64,000 nt of DNA from Lachnoclostridium edouardi (GCF_900240245.1 NZ_OESQ01000001.1:1-64000), one strand, 5' to 3'; shown: positions 1 to 9,734, numbered from the stretch's first letter. A program made the numbers and translations. Notes: generated by a model not told the origin, from the letters alone.

Positions 1-724
<724 letters not shown>

Positions 725-774
725 TCCTTTCCCGTCCTTTCCTTGTTTTGTAATGTGATAAGTTTCGTAGCAAG

Positions 775-1077
775 CATATGCATGATCCAGACGGGGGAAA
801 TGTAGTATTTACTCCAATCGGGGGAGACGGTACATATGGAATCCCTTTTAGGTCTCTGCTTCCAAAAGGATTTTCTAATTTAGCAGTAGCAGGAAGGTGT
901 ATTTCAGTAACACATAAAGGCCTTGCCTCAGCCAGAACCATGTCTGCCTGCATGTGTATGGGACAGGCGGCAGGCACGGCGGCAGCTATGGCGGCAAGTA
1001 TTAATGGGGATTTTAGAAATATTTCTGTGACAGAGCTACAGAAAAAATTGGAGAAAGCAGGGGCAATTTTAAATTAA
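775..1077 (+). pseudogene. FAD-dependent oxidoreductase, 3' fragment
   Basis: About 100 codons encode the C-terminal end of an FAD_oxidored-type flavoprotein: HDPDGGN, YGIPFRSLLPKG, NLAVAGRCIS and CMGQAAGTAAA are the usual end motifs, the last helping bind FAD. The N-terminal GxGxxG nucleotide-binding fold is missing, and the reading frame is closed by a stop at 751-753 inside the mobile-element end. The ATG at 778 has no ribosome site and falls within the conserved fold, so it is not a real start. A full-length relative sits at 13512-14810. The gene was probably the first of an operon with the TAXI-TRAP genes that begin 49 bases later. Confidence 0.8.
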
Positions 1078-1126
1078 GCAGAGCAGCTTAAAAGTTATAA
1101 AGTTAAGTTTGGAAAGGGGAAGGTTT

Positions 1127-2146
1127 ATGAAGGACAAAGTAAGAGAAAAAATAGGAAAAGGGGCAATTTGTTTTGCAGTATGCGGGGCTATGCTGTTGTC
1201 TGCCTGCAGCAGCAAGGAAGGAGAAAAAGAAAAAAGTAATAATAATACAGAGACAAACCAAACCTTTGAAATTAAATATAGAAGTGGGGCCACTTCCGGA
1301 TGCTTTTATCCTGTTTCAGCTTCAATGGCAGAATTTCTTCCTCAGGATATTACAGGTCTGACCAATGTAACAGTAACTCCAGGCCAGGGACAGTCTAATG
1401 TTCAGGCGGTTCAGGACAAGGTCTGCGACATTGCATTTGCAAAATTGCCGGGGACAATCTTAGGAGTTGAGGGAAAAGAACCTTTTCAATCTCCATGTGA
1501 TAAAGTAAGAAATCTGATGTATTTTTACGATGAAGCTTTTTATCTGGTAGTATTAGCAGATTCTGGAATTGAAACAGTGGAAGATTTAAAAGGTAAATCA
1601 CTATCTACACAGACTGTTGGAAATCAGGCCGAGCAAATGACAAAAGAGGTTTTAGCCGCCTACAATATGGACTATTCAGATTTAAAGAAGGTTTCCTACG
1701 TAAACAGCTATGACGATTCTGTGCAGCAGATGAAAGATGGAATTGTAGATGCATTTACGTTCGCCAACGCGCCGCCTGTTGCAATTCTTACAGATTTGGC
1801 CTCCACCAGAGATATAAAAATCATTTCTATTGAAGATGAAGAAATGAAAAAAGTATTAAATATGAATAAAGGGTATGTATCCAGAGTTATTCCAGGAGGA
1901 ACATATGATTTTCAGGAGCGGGATGTTGCAACATTTGGAGGGGCAGTCCATGTAATTGCCAATGAGGAAATGGACGAAGAAATTGCTTATGAAATTGTGA
2001 AATCAACAGTAGAGCATTTAACTACTATACAGGAAGCCCATGTGACCTTTAAAGATCTGACTCCGGAAAAAATGGGGCAGGAATTGGCATTGCCATTTCA
2101 TCCGGGAGCTGAGCGCTATTTTAAAGAGATAGGAGTTATTAAGTGA
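1127..2146 (+). CDS. TAXI family TRAP transporter substrate-binding lipoprotein
   Basis: This 339-residue protein is the extracytoplasmic binding component of a TRAP transporter of the TAXI class. It has a lipoprotein signal: a charged start, a hydrophobic stretch, and the lipobox LSAC with the lipidated cysteine at about residue 27. The mature part has the family pattern RSGATSGCFYP near its start, and VEDLKGKSLSTQTVGNQAEQ in the middle. The ATG at 1127 follows AAAGGGGAAGG; an upstream TTG at 1109 lacks a site. It overlaps the permease gene by four bases (GTGA), so the two are translationally coupled. The substrate is unknown; TAXI members studied elsewhere carry carboxylates or glutamate. 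Confidence 0.9.
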   Translation: MKDKVREKIGKGAICFAVCGAMLLSACSSKEGEKEKSNNNTETNQTFEIKYRSGATSGCFYPVSASMAEFLPQDITGLTNVTVTPGQGQSNVQAVQDKVCDIAFAKLPGTILGVEGKEPFQSPCDKVRNLMYFYDEAFYLVVLADSGIETVEDLKGKSLSTQTVGNQAEQMTKEVLAAYNMDYSDLKKVSYVNSYDDSVQQMKDGIVDAFTFANAPPVAILTDLASTRDIKIISIEDEEMKKVLNMNKGYVSRVIPGGTYDFQERDVATFGGAVHVIANEEMDEEIAYEIVKSTVEHLTTIQEAHVTFKDLTPEKMGQELALPFHPGAERYFKEIGVIK

Positions 2147-3990
2147 AAGAAAAAATCATTAAACTGATTGCATTACTATTTGGAGTCTTCCATTTATATA
2201 CATCTTTTATGGGAAATTTAGATCCAAACAGATTAAGGGAAGGGCATTTACTTTTTGCTATGCTCCTTGTATTTTTAATGAAGCCTGGATCAAAGAAAAA
2301 AGCTGACAGCACAGCCGGCCGTATATGGACGGCAGCAATGATTATATGTACAGTACTGCCCTTAGGATATTTAATATTGAACTATGAAAGGCTTTTAAAT
2401 CGTATGCCATATGTACAGGAATTAGAGATATTTCAGTATATTTTGGCGGGAATGCGGGTACTTGCTTTGTTGGACAGTACCAGGAGAAGTCTGGGCATGG
2501 CGTTGCCGCTGGTAGCCGGAGCCGCCATTATTTATGCAGTGGCAGGACAGTATATTCCGGGAGTATTTGGGCATCAGGGATTTACAGCTTTAGAAATGGC
2601 AGATTTATTAGTATACACTACAGAAGGTATATTCGGCATGGCTTTGGGAACATCAGCCACTTTTGTAATACTATTTATTATTTTTGGTTCATTTTTAGAA
2701 AAAGCAGGAGTGGCAGATTATTTTATGGATTTAGCTTGTGCTCTTACGGCAAAATCTAAGGGAGGGCCGGCTAAAATGGCTGTAATCTCCAGCGCGCTTT
2801 TCGGCAGCGTATCAGGAAGCGCCATTGCCAACGTAGCTACAACAGGTCAGATTACTATTCCGTTAATGAAAAAAGCAGGATATAAAAAAGAATTTGCGGC
2901 AGCCGTAGAGGCAGTTGCATCTACAGGAGGTCAGCTTATGCCTCCTGTCATGGGAGCGGCAGTATTTGTAATGTGTGATTTTACAGGGATTCCATATGTA
3001 CAGATATTAAGATGTGCAATACTTCCCGCATTACTTTTTTACAGCGCAGTATTTTTTATGGTACATTTTGAGGCTGTAAAATTAAATCTGGCTGGTGTGC
3101 CCCTAAGTCAGCTGCCTGAAAAATCAGCTCTTATAAAAGGGGCGTATCAGCTTCTGCCTTTAGTGGCTATAGTAATTATGCTGGCCCTGGGATACAGCCC
3201 TACATATGCATGTTTGTTGGCGATTGTCAGCATTATAGTAATTTCATGGGGAGATGCCAAACACAGAATGGGGATAAAAGCTATTTGCCAGGCAATTACA
3301 GCAGGAGCACAGGGAGCTGTAAGCGTGGCTGTTACCTGCGCCACAGCAGGTATAGTTGTGGGAATTGTAAATTACTCTGGTTTGGCTTTAAAATTTACAT
3401 CTATTATGCTGGCCATTGGAAAAGAAAATTTATTTTTAGTGCTTGTTCTGACAGCCATGGCTACTATTGTTTTAGGCATGGGACTGCCTACAACGCCTTC
3501 TTATATTGTGGTGGCCTCTTTAATGGTTCCAACGATTGTAAAACTGGATATTCCTGTAATAGCGGCTCATTTATTTGCCTTTTATTTTGCCAATGTAGCT
3601 AATATTACGCCTCCTGTAGCCTTAGCCTCATACACAGCGGCAGGGTTAGCGGAGTCAGAGCCTTTAAAAACAGGATTTTTAGGCTTTAGACTAGGAATTG
3701 TGGCATATATTGTGCCGTTTATGTTTGCTTATAATACAGGTCTTCTATTGTTAGGAGACAGTATTTTTCGGCTGACGCTGGTTGCTGTAACTTCATTTAT
3801 TGGAGTGTATTTTCTGACTGCCTCCAGCGGCGGATGGCTGTTAATAAAAACCACAGTCCTAGAGAGAGCTTTACTGGCAGCGGCAGCCATAGCTTTAATA
3901 TATCCAGGACTTTATACAGACATATTAGGAATGATATTAGGCGCAGGGGTGATTTTACTTCAAAGTACAAGGAAGAAAAGATATACATAA
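2143..3990 (+). CDS. TRAP transporter fused permease (DctQM-type, TAXI class)
   Basis: This 615-residue membrane protein is the ion-driven permease that partners the TAXI binding protein directly upstream. The first ~150 residues hold about four hydrophobic segments resembling the small DctQ subunit. The rest is a DctM-like domain with many membrane spans and the motifs SSALFGSVSGSAIANV, TGGQLMPPVMGAAVF and GMGLPTTPSYI that typify the large subunit. It starts with GTG overlapping the previous stop. TAXI systems normally have the two membrane subunits fused, as here. The transported compound cannot be told from sequence; the flavoprotein remnant upstream suggests an organic acid that is oxidised or reduced. 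Confidence 0.9.
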   Translation: MKEKIIKLIALLFGVFHLYTSFMGNLDPNRLREGHLLFAMLLVFLMKPGSKKKADSTAGRIWTAAMIICTVLPLGYLILNYERLLNRMPYVQELEIFQYILAGMRVLALLDSTRRSLGMALPLVAGAAIIYAVAGQYIPGVFGHQGFTALEMADLLVYTTEGIFGMALGTSATFVILFIIFGSFLEKAGVADYFMDLACALTAKSKGGPAKMAVISSALFGSVSGSAIANVATTGQITIPLMKKAGYKKEFAAAVEAVASTGGQLMPPVMGAAVFVMCDFTGIPYVQILRCAILPALLFYSAVFFMVHFEAVKLNLAGVPLSQLPEKSALIKGAYQLLPLVAIVIMLALGYSPTYACLLAIVSIIVISWGDAKHRMGIKAICQAITAGAQGAVSVAVTCATAGIVVGIVNYSGLALKFTSIMLAIGKENLFLVLVLTAMATIVLGMGLPTTPSYIVVASLMVPTIVKLDIPVIAAHLFAFYFANVANITPPVALASYTAAGLAESEPLKTGFLGFRLGIVAYIVPFMFAYNTGLLLLGDSIFRLTLVAVTSFIGVYFLTASSGGWLLIKTTVLERALLAAAAIALIYPGLYTDILGMILGAGVILLQSTRKKRYT

Positions 3991-4001
3991 AAATGGGAGT
4001 G

Positions 4002-4044
4002 TGATATACTAGAGGAGATAAAATGGAAAGAATTAGGTGATTTT
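4002..4044 (+). promoter_or_regulatory. Extended -10 promoter and five-codon leader ORF before the GntR gene
   Basis: TGATATACT at 4002-4010 is an extended -10 element. AGAGGAG at 4011-4017 precedes an ATG at 4023 that opens only MERIR and stops at 4038-4040. That stop lies inside AGGTGA (4035-4040), the likely ribosome site of the regulator's TTG start at 4045. If transcription starts upstream of 4011, the mini-ORF could feed ribosomes to the regulator by reinitiation. If it starts at the -10 shown, the first ribosome site is lost. Confidence 0.45.
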
Positions 4045-4692
4045 TTGGCAAATATAAATACGAAATCAATTCGGGAACAGGTGGCTGACGTGCTTCGTTC
4101 CCGAATCATTAATGGAGAACTAAAACCAGGAGACAGAATTTCTGAGCGAGATATCAGCCGGGAACTAAATATCAGCACCACCCCTATAAAAGAGGCGATT
4201 CGCGTGTTGGAGACATCTGGTCTGCTGATTACATTGCCTAGAAAAGGCACAATAGTGTCCCAATTTGCAAAACAGAATCTGGCTCAGATATCTACTTTAA
4301 GATCAGCTTTGGAGGGAGTAGCGGCTAATTTGGCAGCCACTAATATGGATGAGGAAGCAGTTAAAAAATTAGAGGATTCTTTAGAAAAAGCAGAGCAGCT
4401 GATTAATTGCGAAAATATTGACCAGGTGGAGAGGTACAACAGAGAGTTTCACGAAAGCATTACAAAATACAGCTGCAATCCTTATTTAATCCAGCTGATA
4501 GAGACTCAGAGAAGCTTTATTTTAGGATTTAGACAAAGCGGACTTAGAGAAAGTCAGGGCAGAAAAGAGTCTTTAAAAGAACACAGGGCAATTTTAGACG
4601 CAATAAGGAAAAGAGACGGCGAACTGGCGGAGACTCTTATGAGAAACCATATTAGACGTTCATCTGTGTATGTTTTAGACACCTTGAAATAA
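4045..4692 (+). CDS. GntR family regulator, FCD (FadR-like) subfamily
   Basis: This 215-residue transcription factor has an N-terminal winged helix (about residues 5-70, with LKPGDRISERDISRELNIS and TPIKEAIRVLE) and an all-helical FCD ligand-binding domain. The domain includes the ExHxxI pattern (NREFHESI) and a later LMRNHI segment carrying probable metal-ligand histidines. The start is an unusual TTG at 4045, chosen because no ATG is in frame before the conserved domain and AGGTGA precedes it. It follows the TRAP permease by 54 bases on the same strand, so it probably controls that transporter in response to its organic-acid substrate. Ligand and operator are unknown. Confidence 0.88.
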   Translation: MANINTKSIREQVADVLRSRIINGELKPGDRISERDISRELNISTTPIKEAIRVLETSGLLITLPRKGTIVSQFAKQNLAQISTLRSALEGVAANLAATNMDEEAVKKLEDSLEKAEQLINCENIDQVERYNREFHESITKYSCNPYLIQLIETQRSFILGFRQSGLRESQGRKESLKEHRAILDAIRKRDGELAETLMRNHIRRSSVYVLDTLK

Positions 4693-4736
4693 CCGGTCTT
4701 GTTCCATAAGCAAGTAGGACAACACCAGGAGGAACC

Positions 4737-5288
4737 ATGGATTGCAATAAGACAAAATTCAGGCTGGCAGCTTCCATTAAAAATCTGATGGGGGAAATGT
4801 CCCTGGACAAAATTATAGTAAAAGATATTGTGGCCGGCTGCGGGCTTACCAGACAAACATTTTACAGGAATTTTCGGGACAAATATGATTTAGTGAATTG
4901 GTATTTTGAAAAGCTGGTGCAGCAGTCCTTTGAAGAAATGGGCGTAAGCTTAACACTCAGGGAGGGGCTGACAAAAAAGTTTCAGTTTATCCGGGAGGAG
5001 AAGGTGTTTTTTACGTGTGCCTTTGGCTCCAGCGACTACAATTCCTTAGTCAAGTATGACTACGAGTACATTCTGAAGTTTTACAGAAATATTTTACAGG
5101 AAAAGTTTAACAAGCCTTTGGAGGAGGATGTGGAATTTTTGCTGCAGATGTATTGTCAGGGCTCTATTCAGATGACAGTGGACTGGGTAAAAACAGGCAT
5201 GAAATTTGAGCCGGAAAAAATGGCTGACCTGCTGATTCAGGCGCTGCCTAAAAAGCTGAACAGCCTGCTGTATTTTTTGGAAATGTGA
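4737..5288 (+). CDS. TetR/AcrR family regulator
   Basis: A 183-residue regulator with a TetR-type helix-turn-helix at about residues 10-55, including LDKIIVKDIV and GLTRQTFYRNF with the usual YxxFxxK pattern. The C-terminal part is helical and rich in aromatic residues and resembles the DhaS-like TetR group, which often controls dihydroxyacetone or alcohol/aldehyde metabolism genes. AGGAGG precedes the ATG by four bases. It stands 113 bases upstream of fucO on the same strand, so control of that alcohol dehydrogenase is a reasonable guess but rests only on position. Confidence 0.85.
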   Translation: MDCNKTKFRLAASIKNLMGEMSLDKIIVKDIVAGCGLTRQTFYRNFRDKYDLVNWYFEKLVQQSFEEMGVSLTLREGLTKKFQFIREEKVFFTCAFGSSDYNSLVKYDYEYILKFYRNILQEKFNKPLEEDVEFLLQMYCQGSIQMTVDWVKTGMKFEPEKMADLLIQALPKKLNSLLYFLEM

Positions 5289-5308
5289 CACTTCCCTTTA
5301 TGTGTAAC

Positions 5309-5337
5309 TTGTTTTTTTAAAGGTAGGATGTTAAAAT
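5309..5337 (+). promoter_or_regulatory. Probable fucO promoter
   Basis: TTGTTT at 5309-5314 and TAAAAT at 5332-5337 are separated by 17 bases, and TG at 5329-5330 makes an extended -10. The predicted start of transcription is about 5344, leaving a leader of ~58 bases before fucO. No dyad clear enough to be called an operator was seen here. Confidence 0.5.
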
Positions 5338-5401
5338 TTTATCATAGTAAAAATTGCACAGGAAAGCAGGAAAGATTTCTGTGGGAAAAGGAGAAAAGAC
5401 T

Positions 5402-6550
5402 ATGAGCAACAGAATTGTATTAAATGAGACATCCTATCACGGCGCAGGAGCAATTAATGAAATCGCTAATGAGGCAAAGGCAAGAGCATTTAAAAAGGCT
5501 TTTGTATGTTCTGATCCTGACTTAATTAAGTTTGGGGTTACAAAAAAGGTTTTGGATGTGTTAGATCAGGCGGGGCTGGTTTATGAGGTTTATTCTGATA
5601 TTAAAGCTAATCCTACCATTGAAAATGTACAAAATGGGGTAGCTGCTTTTAAAGCTTCTGGAGCAGATTATTTAGTGGCAATCGGCGGCGGTTCTTCTAT
5701 GGACACTGCAAAGGCAATCGGCATTATTATTGCAAATCCGGAGTTTGAAGACGTGAGAAGCTTAGAAGGCGTAGCTCCTACAAAGAATCCAAGTATTCCT
5801 ATTATTGCAGTTCCTACAACTGCAGGCACAGCGGCAGAGGTTACTATTAACTATGTAATTACTGACGTGGAGAAAAAGAGAAAATTTGTTTGTGTAGATA
5901 CCCATGACATTCCTGTAGTGGCAGTAGTAGATCCTGACATGATGGCCTCTATGCCAAAGGGACTGACAGCCGCAACTGGTATGGACGCGTTGACACATGC
6001 GATTGAAGGCTACATCACAAAAGGCGCATGGGAAATGACAGACATGTTCCACTTAAAAGCCATTGAAATTATTTCTAAATCATTAAGAGGGGCTGTAGAT
6101 AATACAAAAGAGGGCCGGGACGGAATGGCTCTTGGACAGTATATTGCCGGAATGGGCTTCTCCAATGTAGGACTGGGAATCGTTCACTCCATGGCCCACT
6201 CTTTAGGTGCAGTTTATGATACTCCTCACGGCGTAGGAAATGCAATTCTCCTTCCAACTGTTATGGAGTACAACGCTCCTGCTACAGGGGAAAAATACAG
6301 AGAGATTGCAAGAGCTATGGGCGTAGAGGGAGTAGACAGCATGAGTCAGGAGGAATACAGAAAAGCTGCAGTAGATGCAGTGAAGGCTCTTTCCCAGGAT
6401 GTTGGAATCCCGGCTGACTTAAAAGAAATTGTAAAAGAAGAGGATGTACAGTTCCTTTCAGAGTCTGCATTTGCAGACGCCTGCTGCCCAGGCAACCCAA
6501 GAGATACAAGCGTAGAGGAAATTGCCGCTCTTTACCGCTCCTTAATGTAA
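5402..6550 (+). CDS. fucO: Lactaldehyde reductase / iron-containing alcohol dehydrogenase
   Basis: This 382-residue enzyme matches E. coli FucO closely along its length and in size. It would reduce lactaldehyde, formed from fucose or rhamnose, to 1,2-propanediol with NADH. The NAD-binding GGGSSMDTAKA lies near residue 100. The iron ligands fall in MDALTHAIEG (Asp and His, about 195-199), VHSMAHSLG and DTPHGVGNA. The ATG at 5402 follows AAAGGAG; an upstream start at 5354 would add a non-conserved tail. It has its own promoter and a TetR gene upstream. No other fucose or rhamnose genes are in the window, so a broader role on short alcohols and aldehydes is possible. Confidence 0.9.
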   Translation: MSNRIVLNETSYHGAGAINEIANEAKARAFKKAFVCSDPDLIKFGVTKKVLDVLDQAGLVYEVYSDIKANPTIENVQNGVAAFKASGADYLVAIGGGSSMDTAKAIGIIIANPEFEDVRSLEGVAPTKNPSIPIIAVPTTAGTAAEVTINYVITDVEKKRKFVCVDTHDIPVVAVVDPDMMASMPKGLTAATGMDALTHAIEGYITKGAWEMTDMFHLKAIEIISKSLRGAVDNTKEGRDGMALGQYIAGMGFSNVGLGIVHSMAHSLGAVYDTPHGVGNAILLPTVMEYNAPATGEKYREIARAMGVEGVDSMSQEEYRKAAVDAVKALSQDVGIPADLKEIVKEEDVQFLSESAFADACCPGNPRDTSVEEIAALYRSLM

Positions 6551-6603
6551 AAGGAGCCGCCGGCAGGCGGAGGACAAAGTCCTGAAAAAACCAGCGTACA
6601 GTC

Positions 6604-6633
6604 TTGACAATATCCGCAGTCATATGTTAAATT
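6604..6633 (+). promoter_or_regulatory. leuS promoter
   Basis: A perfect TTGACA at 6604-6609 is followed after 17-18 bases by TTAAAT/TAAATT (6627-6633), with TG at 6625-6626 giving an extended -10. It sits directly upstream of the T-box leader. Confidence 0.65.
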
Positions 6634-6639
6634 ATTCAG

Positions 6640-6902
6640 TAATGTAAATACTGTGATAAGGAATATTAAGCTGTGGAAAGCCTCAGAGAGCTGCCGGACG
6701 GTGCAAGGCAGAGCGGGAAGCAGCCCAACTGGCCTTTGAGTAGCTTGCTGAAGAAGCGTGGCGCTTTGCGTAGGCGATGCCGGCAGACAGCCGTTACCTG
6801 TCTGGGATGTGAGAATCCCGTGAGAGCATACAATGTATGAAATAGAGTGGTACCGCGCAGATCGTTCTGCGTCTCTATAATTTAGAGACGCAGAATTTTT
6901 TT
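6640..6902 (+). promoter_or_regulatory. T-box leader upstream of leuS
   Basis: The untranslated leader carries the T-box sequence AGAGTGGTACCGCG at 6844-6857, which pairs with the acceptor end of uncharged tRNA. Upstream are stem I features, including GAGAGCTGCC and GGTGCAAGGCAG, and downstream is a terminator. By alignment with the usual spacing before TTTGAG, the specifier codon is probably CTG at 6729-6731, fitting leucine; this last point is inference. Uncharged leucyl-tRNA would favour the antiterminator and let leuS be transcribed. Confidence 0.92.
6865..6902 (+). terminator. Terminator of the leuS T-box
   Basis: A perfect 13-bp stem (6865-6877 with 6883-6895) with a 5-base loop is followed by seven T. 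Formation of this hairpin is the off state of the T-box switch. Confidence 0.9.
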
Positions 6903-6951
6903 GCTTTTATTTTCAGACAGGCGGTATCAGGAAACAAAAGGAGGAAAACAC

Positions 6952-9363
6952 ATGGCACAGTATAATCACACTGCCATTGAGAAAAAATGGCGGGAGAACT
7001 GGGCAAAAAACCCTATTAATGTAAATGATGGGAAAAAAGAAAAATATTACTGCTTGGATATGTTTCCATATCCTTCAGGAAGCGGCCTTCACGTTGGCCA
7101 TTGGAGAGGATATGTAATTTCTGATGTTTGGAGCCGTTATCAGCTGTTAAGAGGAAAATATGTAATTCATCCTATGGGATGGGACGCATTTGGCCTTCCT
7201 GCTGAAAACTATGCTATTAAAATGGGGGTTCATCCTGCAAAATCTACTGCTGAAAACGTGGCCAATATTAAAAGACAGATTAACGAGATTGCTGCAATTT
7301 ACGACTGGGATATGGAAGTAAACACTACAGACCCAGGTTTTTATAAATGGACCCAGTGGATTTTTGTGCAGATGTTTAAAAAAGGCTTGGCTTATGAAAA
7401 GGAATTTCCTATTAACTGGTGTCCGTCCTGTAAAACAGGTCTGGCAAATGAGGAAGTTGTAAACGGCTGCTGCGAGCGCTGCGGCACTACAGTTACAAAG
7501 AAAAACCTGCGCCAGTGGATGTTAAAAATCACTGCTTATGCAGAAAGATTGTTAAATGATTTAGATAAGCTGGATTGGCCTGAAAAAGTAAAGAAAATGC
7601 AGGCTGACTGGATTGGAAAATCATACGGAGCAGAAGTGGAGTTTCCTGTAGAGGGAAGAGACGAGAAAATTACAGTTTACACGACAAGACCTGACACTCT
7701 TCACGGAGCCACATTTATGGTACTTGCGCCGGAACATGCAATGGCTAAGAGTCTGGCTACTGAGGAGACAAGAGAGGCAGTGGAAAAATATATTTTCGAC
7801 GCTTCCATGAAGTCTAATGTAGACCGTCTTCAGGATAAAGAAAAAACAGGAGTGTTTACAGGAACATATGCCATTAATCCTTTAAACGGAGCCAAAGTGC
7901 CTATTTGGCTGTCTGATTATGTACTGTCTGATTACGGCACAGGAGCTATTATGTGCGTGCCTGCCCACGACGACAGGGACTTTGAATTTGCAAAGAAATT
8001 TAATATTCCTATTATTCAGGTTATTGCGAAAGACGGCAAGGAAATCCAGAATATGACAGAAGCTTACACAGAGGCCAGCGGAACTATGATTAACTCAGGC
8101 CAGTGGAACGGCATGGAATCCAGCGTGCTGAAAAAAGAGGCTCCTGTTATGATTGAAAAAATGGGAATTGGACGGAAAACGGTGAACTATAAGCTGAGAG
8201 ACTGGGTATTTTCACGGCAGCGCTACTGGGGAGAGCCGATTCCGATTATTCATTGCCCTCATTGCGGAAATGTGCCGGTGCCGGAGGATCAGCTGCCTCT
8301 TACACTTCCAGACGTAGAAAGCTACCAGCCTACAGGCACAGGGGAATCACCTTTAGCTGATATTGAGGAGTGGGTAAACACTACATGTCCTGTGTGCGGC
8401 GCGCCGGCCAAAAGGGAAACAAACACAATGCCTCAGTGGGCAGGCTCCTCCTGGTATTTCCTGCGCTATGTGGACAATAAAAACGATCAGGCGTTAGTGT
8501 CCAGAGAAAAGGCAGATAAATATCTGCCGGTAGACATGTATATTGGAGGCGTGGAGCACGCGGTGCTGCATCTTCTGTACTCCCGTTTCTACACAAAATT
8601 CCTTTGTGATATTGGAGCTATTGATTTTGACGAGCCGTTTAAAAAGCTGTTTAACCAGGGAATGATTACAGGAAAGAACGGCATTAAAATGAGTAAATCT
8701 AAAGGAAATGTTGTTTCTCCTGACGGCCTTGTAAAGGATTACGGCTGCGATTCCCTTAGATTGTACGAGCTGTTTGTAGGTCCTCCAGAGTTGGATGCAG
8801 AGTGGGACGACAGAGGAATCGAGGGAGTTTCCCGTTTCTTAAACCGTTTCTATAACCTGGTAATGGACAATAAGGATAAGGACGTAAAAGAAACAAGGGA
8901 GATGGTAAGACTGCGCCATAAGCTTGTATTTGATATTGAGCAAAGATTTGAGCAGTTCAGCCTGAACACAGTTATATCCGGTTTCATGGAATATAATAAC
9001 AAGCTGATTGATCTGGCAAAGAAGGAAGGCGGAATTGACAAAGAGACTTTGAGAACCTTTGTAGTGCTTCTGGCTCCATTTGCCCCTCATTTAGGAGAGG
9101 AGTTGTGGAGAGAATTAGGCGGCTTGGACAGCGTATTCCACACTACATGGCCTGAGTGTGATAAAGACGCCATGAAGGATGACGAGATTCAGGTGGCAGT
9201 TCAGATCAACGGAAAAACAAGAGCAGTAGTCAGCCTGCCTGCAGACGTATCTAAGGAAGACGCCATTGCTGCCGGCAAGGAAGCTGCAAAAGACAAGATT
9301 AATGGAAATATTGTAAAAGAGATTTATGTTCCAGGACGGATTATCAACCTGGTTTGTAAGTAA
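6952..9363 (+). CDS. leuS: Leucyl-tRNA synthetase
   Basis: This 803-residue class I synthetase charges tRNA-Leu in the cytoplasm. The HIGH-type motif is HVGH at about residue 47 and the KMSKS loop is at about 580. Between them are the zinc-type cysteine pairs (CPSC, CERC) and the CP1 editing domain with TTRPDTLHGATF and a GTGAIMCVPAHD segment, which removes mischarged amino acids. The C-terminal anticodon-binding domain ends with QINGKTR and the usual tail. Length is normal for bacterial LeuRS. The ATG at 6952 follows GGAGG; the frame opens earlier at 6901, but that stretch belongs to the T-box terminator. Confidence 0.98.
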   Translation: MAQYNHTAIEKKWRENWAKNPINVNDGKKEKYYCLDMFPYPSGSGLHVGHWRGYVISDVWSRYQLLRGKYVIHPMGWDAFGLPAENYAIKMGVHPAKSTAENVANIKRQINEIAAIYDWDMEVNTTDPGFYKWTQWIFVQMFKKGLAYEKEFPINWCPSCKTGLANEEVVNGCCERCGTTVTKKNLRQWMLKITAYAERLLNDLDKLDWPEKVKKMQADWIGKSYGAEVEFPVEGRDEKITVYTTRPDTLHGATFMVLAPEHAMAKSLATEETREAVEKYIFDASMKSNVDRLQDKEKTGVFTGTYAINPLNGAKVPIWLSDYVLSDYGTGAIMCVPAHDDRDFEFAKKFNIPIIQVIAKDGKEIQNMTEAYTEASGTMINSGQWNGMESSVLKKEAPVMIEKMGIGRKTVNYKLRDWVFSRQRYWGEPIPIIHCPHCGNVPVPEDQLPLTLPDVESYQPTGTGESPLADIEEWVNTTCPVCGAPAKRETNTMPQWAGSSWYFLRYVDNKNDQALVSREKADKYLPVDMYIGGVEHAVLHLLYSRFYTKFLCDIGAIDFDEPFKKLFNQGMITGKNGIKMSKSKGNVVSPDGLVKDYGCDSLRLYELFVGPPELDAEWDDRGIEGVSRFLNRFYNLVMDNKDKDVKETREMVRLRHKLVFDIEQRFEQFSLNTVISGFMEYNNKLIDLAKKEGGIDKETLRTFVVLLAPFAPHLGEELWRELGGLDSVFHTTWPECDKDAMKDDEIQVAVQINGKTRAVVSLPADVSKEDAIAAGKEAAKDKINGNIVKEIYVPGRIINLVCK

Positions 9364-9379
9364 ATAAGAGCTTGAAAAT

Positions 9380-9412
9380 AGGGCGCTGCAGGTTTTTTGC
9401 AGCGCCCCATTT
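9380..9412. terminator. Hairpin terminator between leuS and the convergent small genes
   Basis: GGGCGCTGCA and TGCAGCGCCC (9381-9408 including the T-rich loop) form a strong stem. It lies 17 bases after leuS and 12 bases after the convergent gene's stop. T-rich bases follow on both strands, weakly on the plus strand, so it may serve both directions. Confidence 0.65.
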
Positions 9413-9423
9413 GTCGCGGAAGG

Positions 9424-9708
9424 CTATCTTTTTTGTTTCATAGACAATTGTCTGGAGAACATTTTTAATGTGTCGATTTTCTTTTTTTCACTGGCCGGCA
9501 TGTCTGCTGCCAAAATAGATACAATCACCTCTGTTTCCGCGTCATTAAAGGAAATTCCTTTAGACTGGGCCTCCATATTCAAAGACAGCAGCACAGGAAT
9601 CATTTTGGCTTTTGGCGTTACCTTAACACGATCTGAAAAATCTTCCAGAATCGCCAGTTTTTTCGGGTCCATATGTTTTAATCTGGGATCATTTTTCCAG
9701 TCACTCAT
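9424..9708 (-). CDS. Small conserved hypothetical protein
   Basis: I do not recognise a named family for this 94-residue protein. It has no signal peptide or membrane segment. It is charged and helical-looking, begins SDWKNDPRL, and has the segment MDPKKLAILEDFSDRV with a second helix ISFNDAETEVIVSIL; it ends in a basic tail. A strong AAAGGAGG site precedes the ATG at 9708. It follows another small unknown gene on the same strand by 26 bases, and the two are probably co-transcribed. The acidic, helix-rich make-up of both suggests partners in a small cytoplasmic complex, but this is only a guess. Confidence 0.7.
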   Translation of the reverse strand: MSDWKNDPRLKHMDPKKLAILEDFSDRVKVTPKAKMIPVLLSLNMEAQSKGISFNDAETEVIVSILAADMPASEKKKIDTLKMFSRQLSMKQKR

Positions 9709-9734
9709 TGAAAAGTCCTCCTTTATGTGTTTGA

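Noticed and set aside
778..1077. A complete 99-residue gene starting at ATG 778
   Set aside because: No ribosome site, and the ATG lies within a conserved flavoprotein motif; it is the 3' remnant of a larger gene.
6551..6603. Terminator after fucO
   Set aside because: Small 5-bp stems (CCGCC/GGCGG, AGGAC/GTCCT) are not followed by a T-run; support too weak to list.
8381..9090. Minus-strand frames inside leuS
   Set aside because: They mirror the codon pattern of leuS, have no ribosome site and no recognisable motif.
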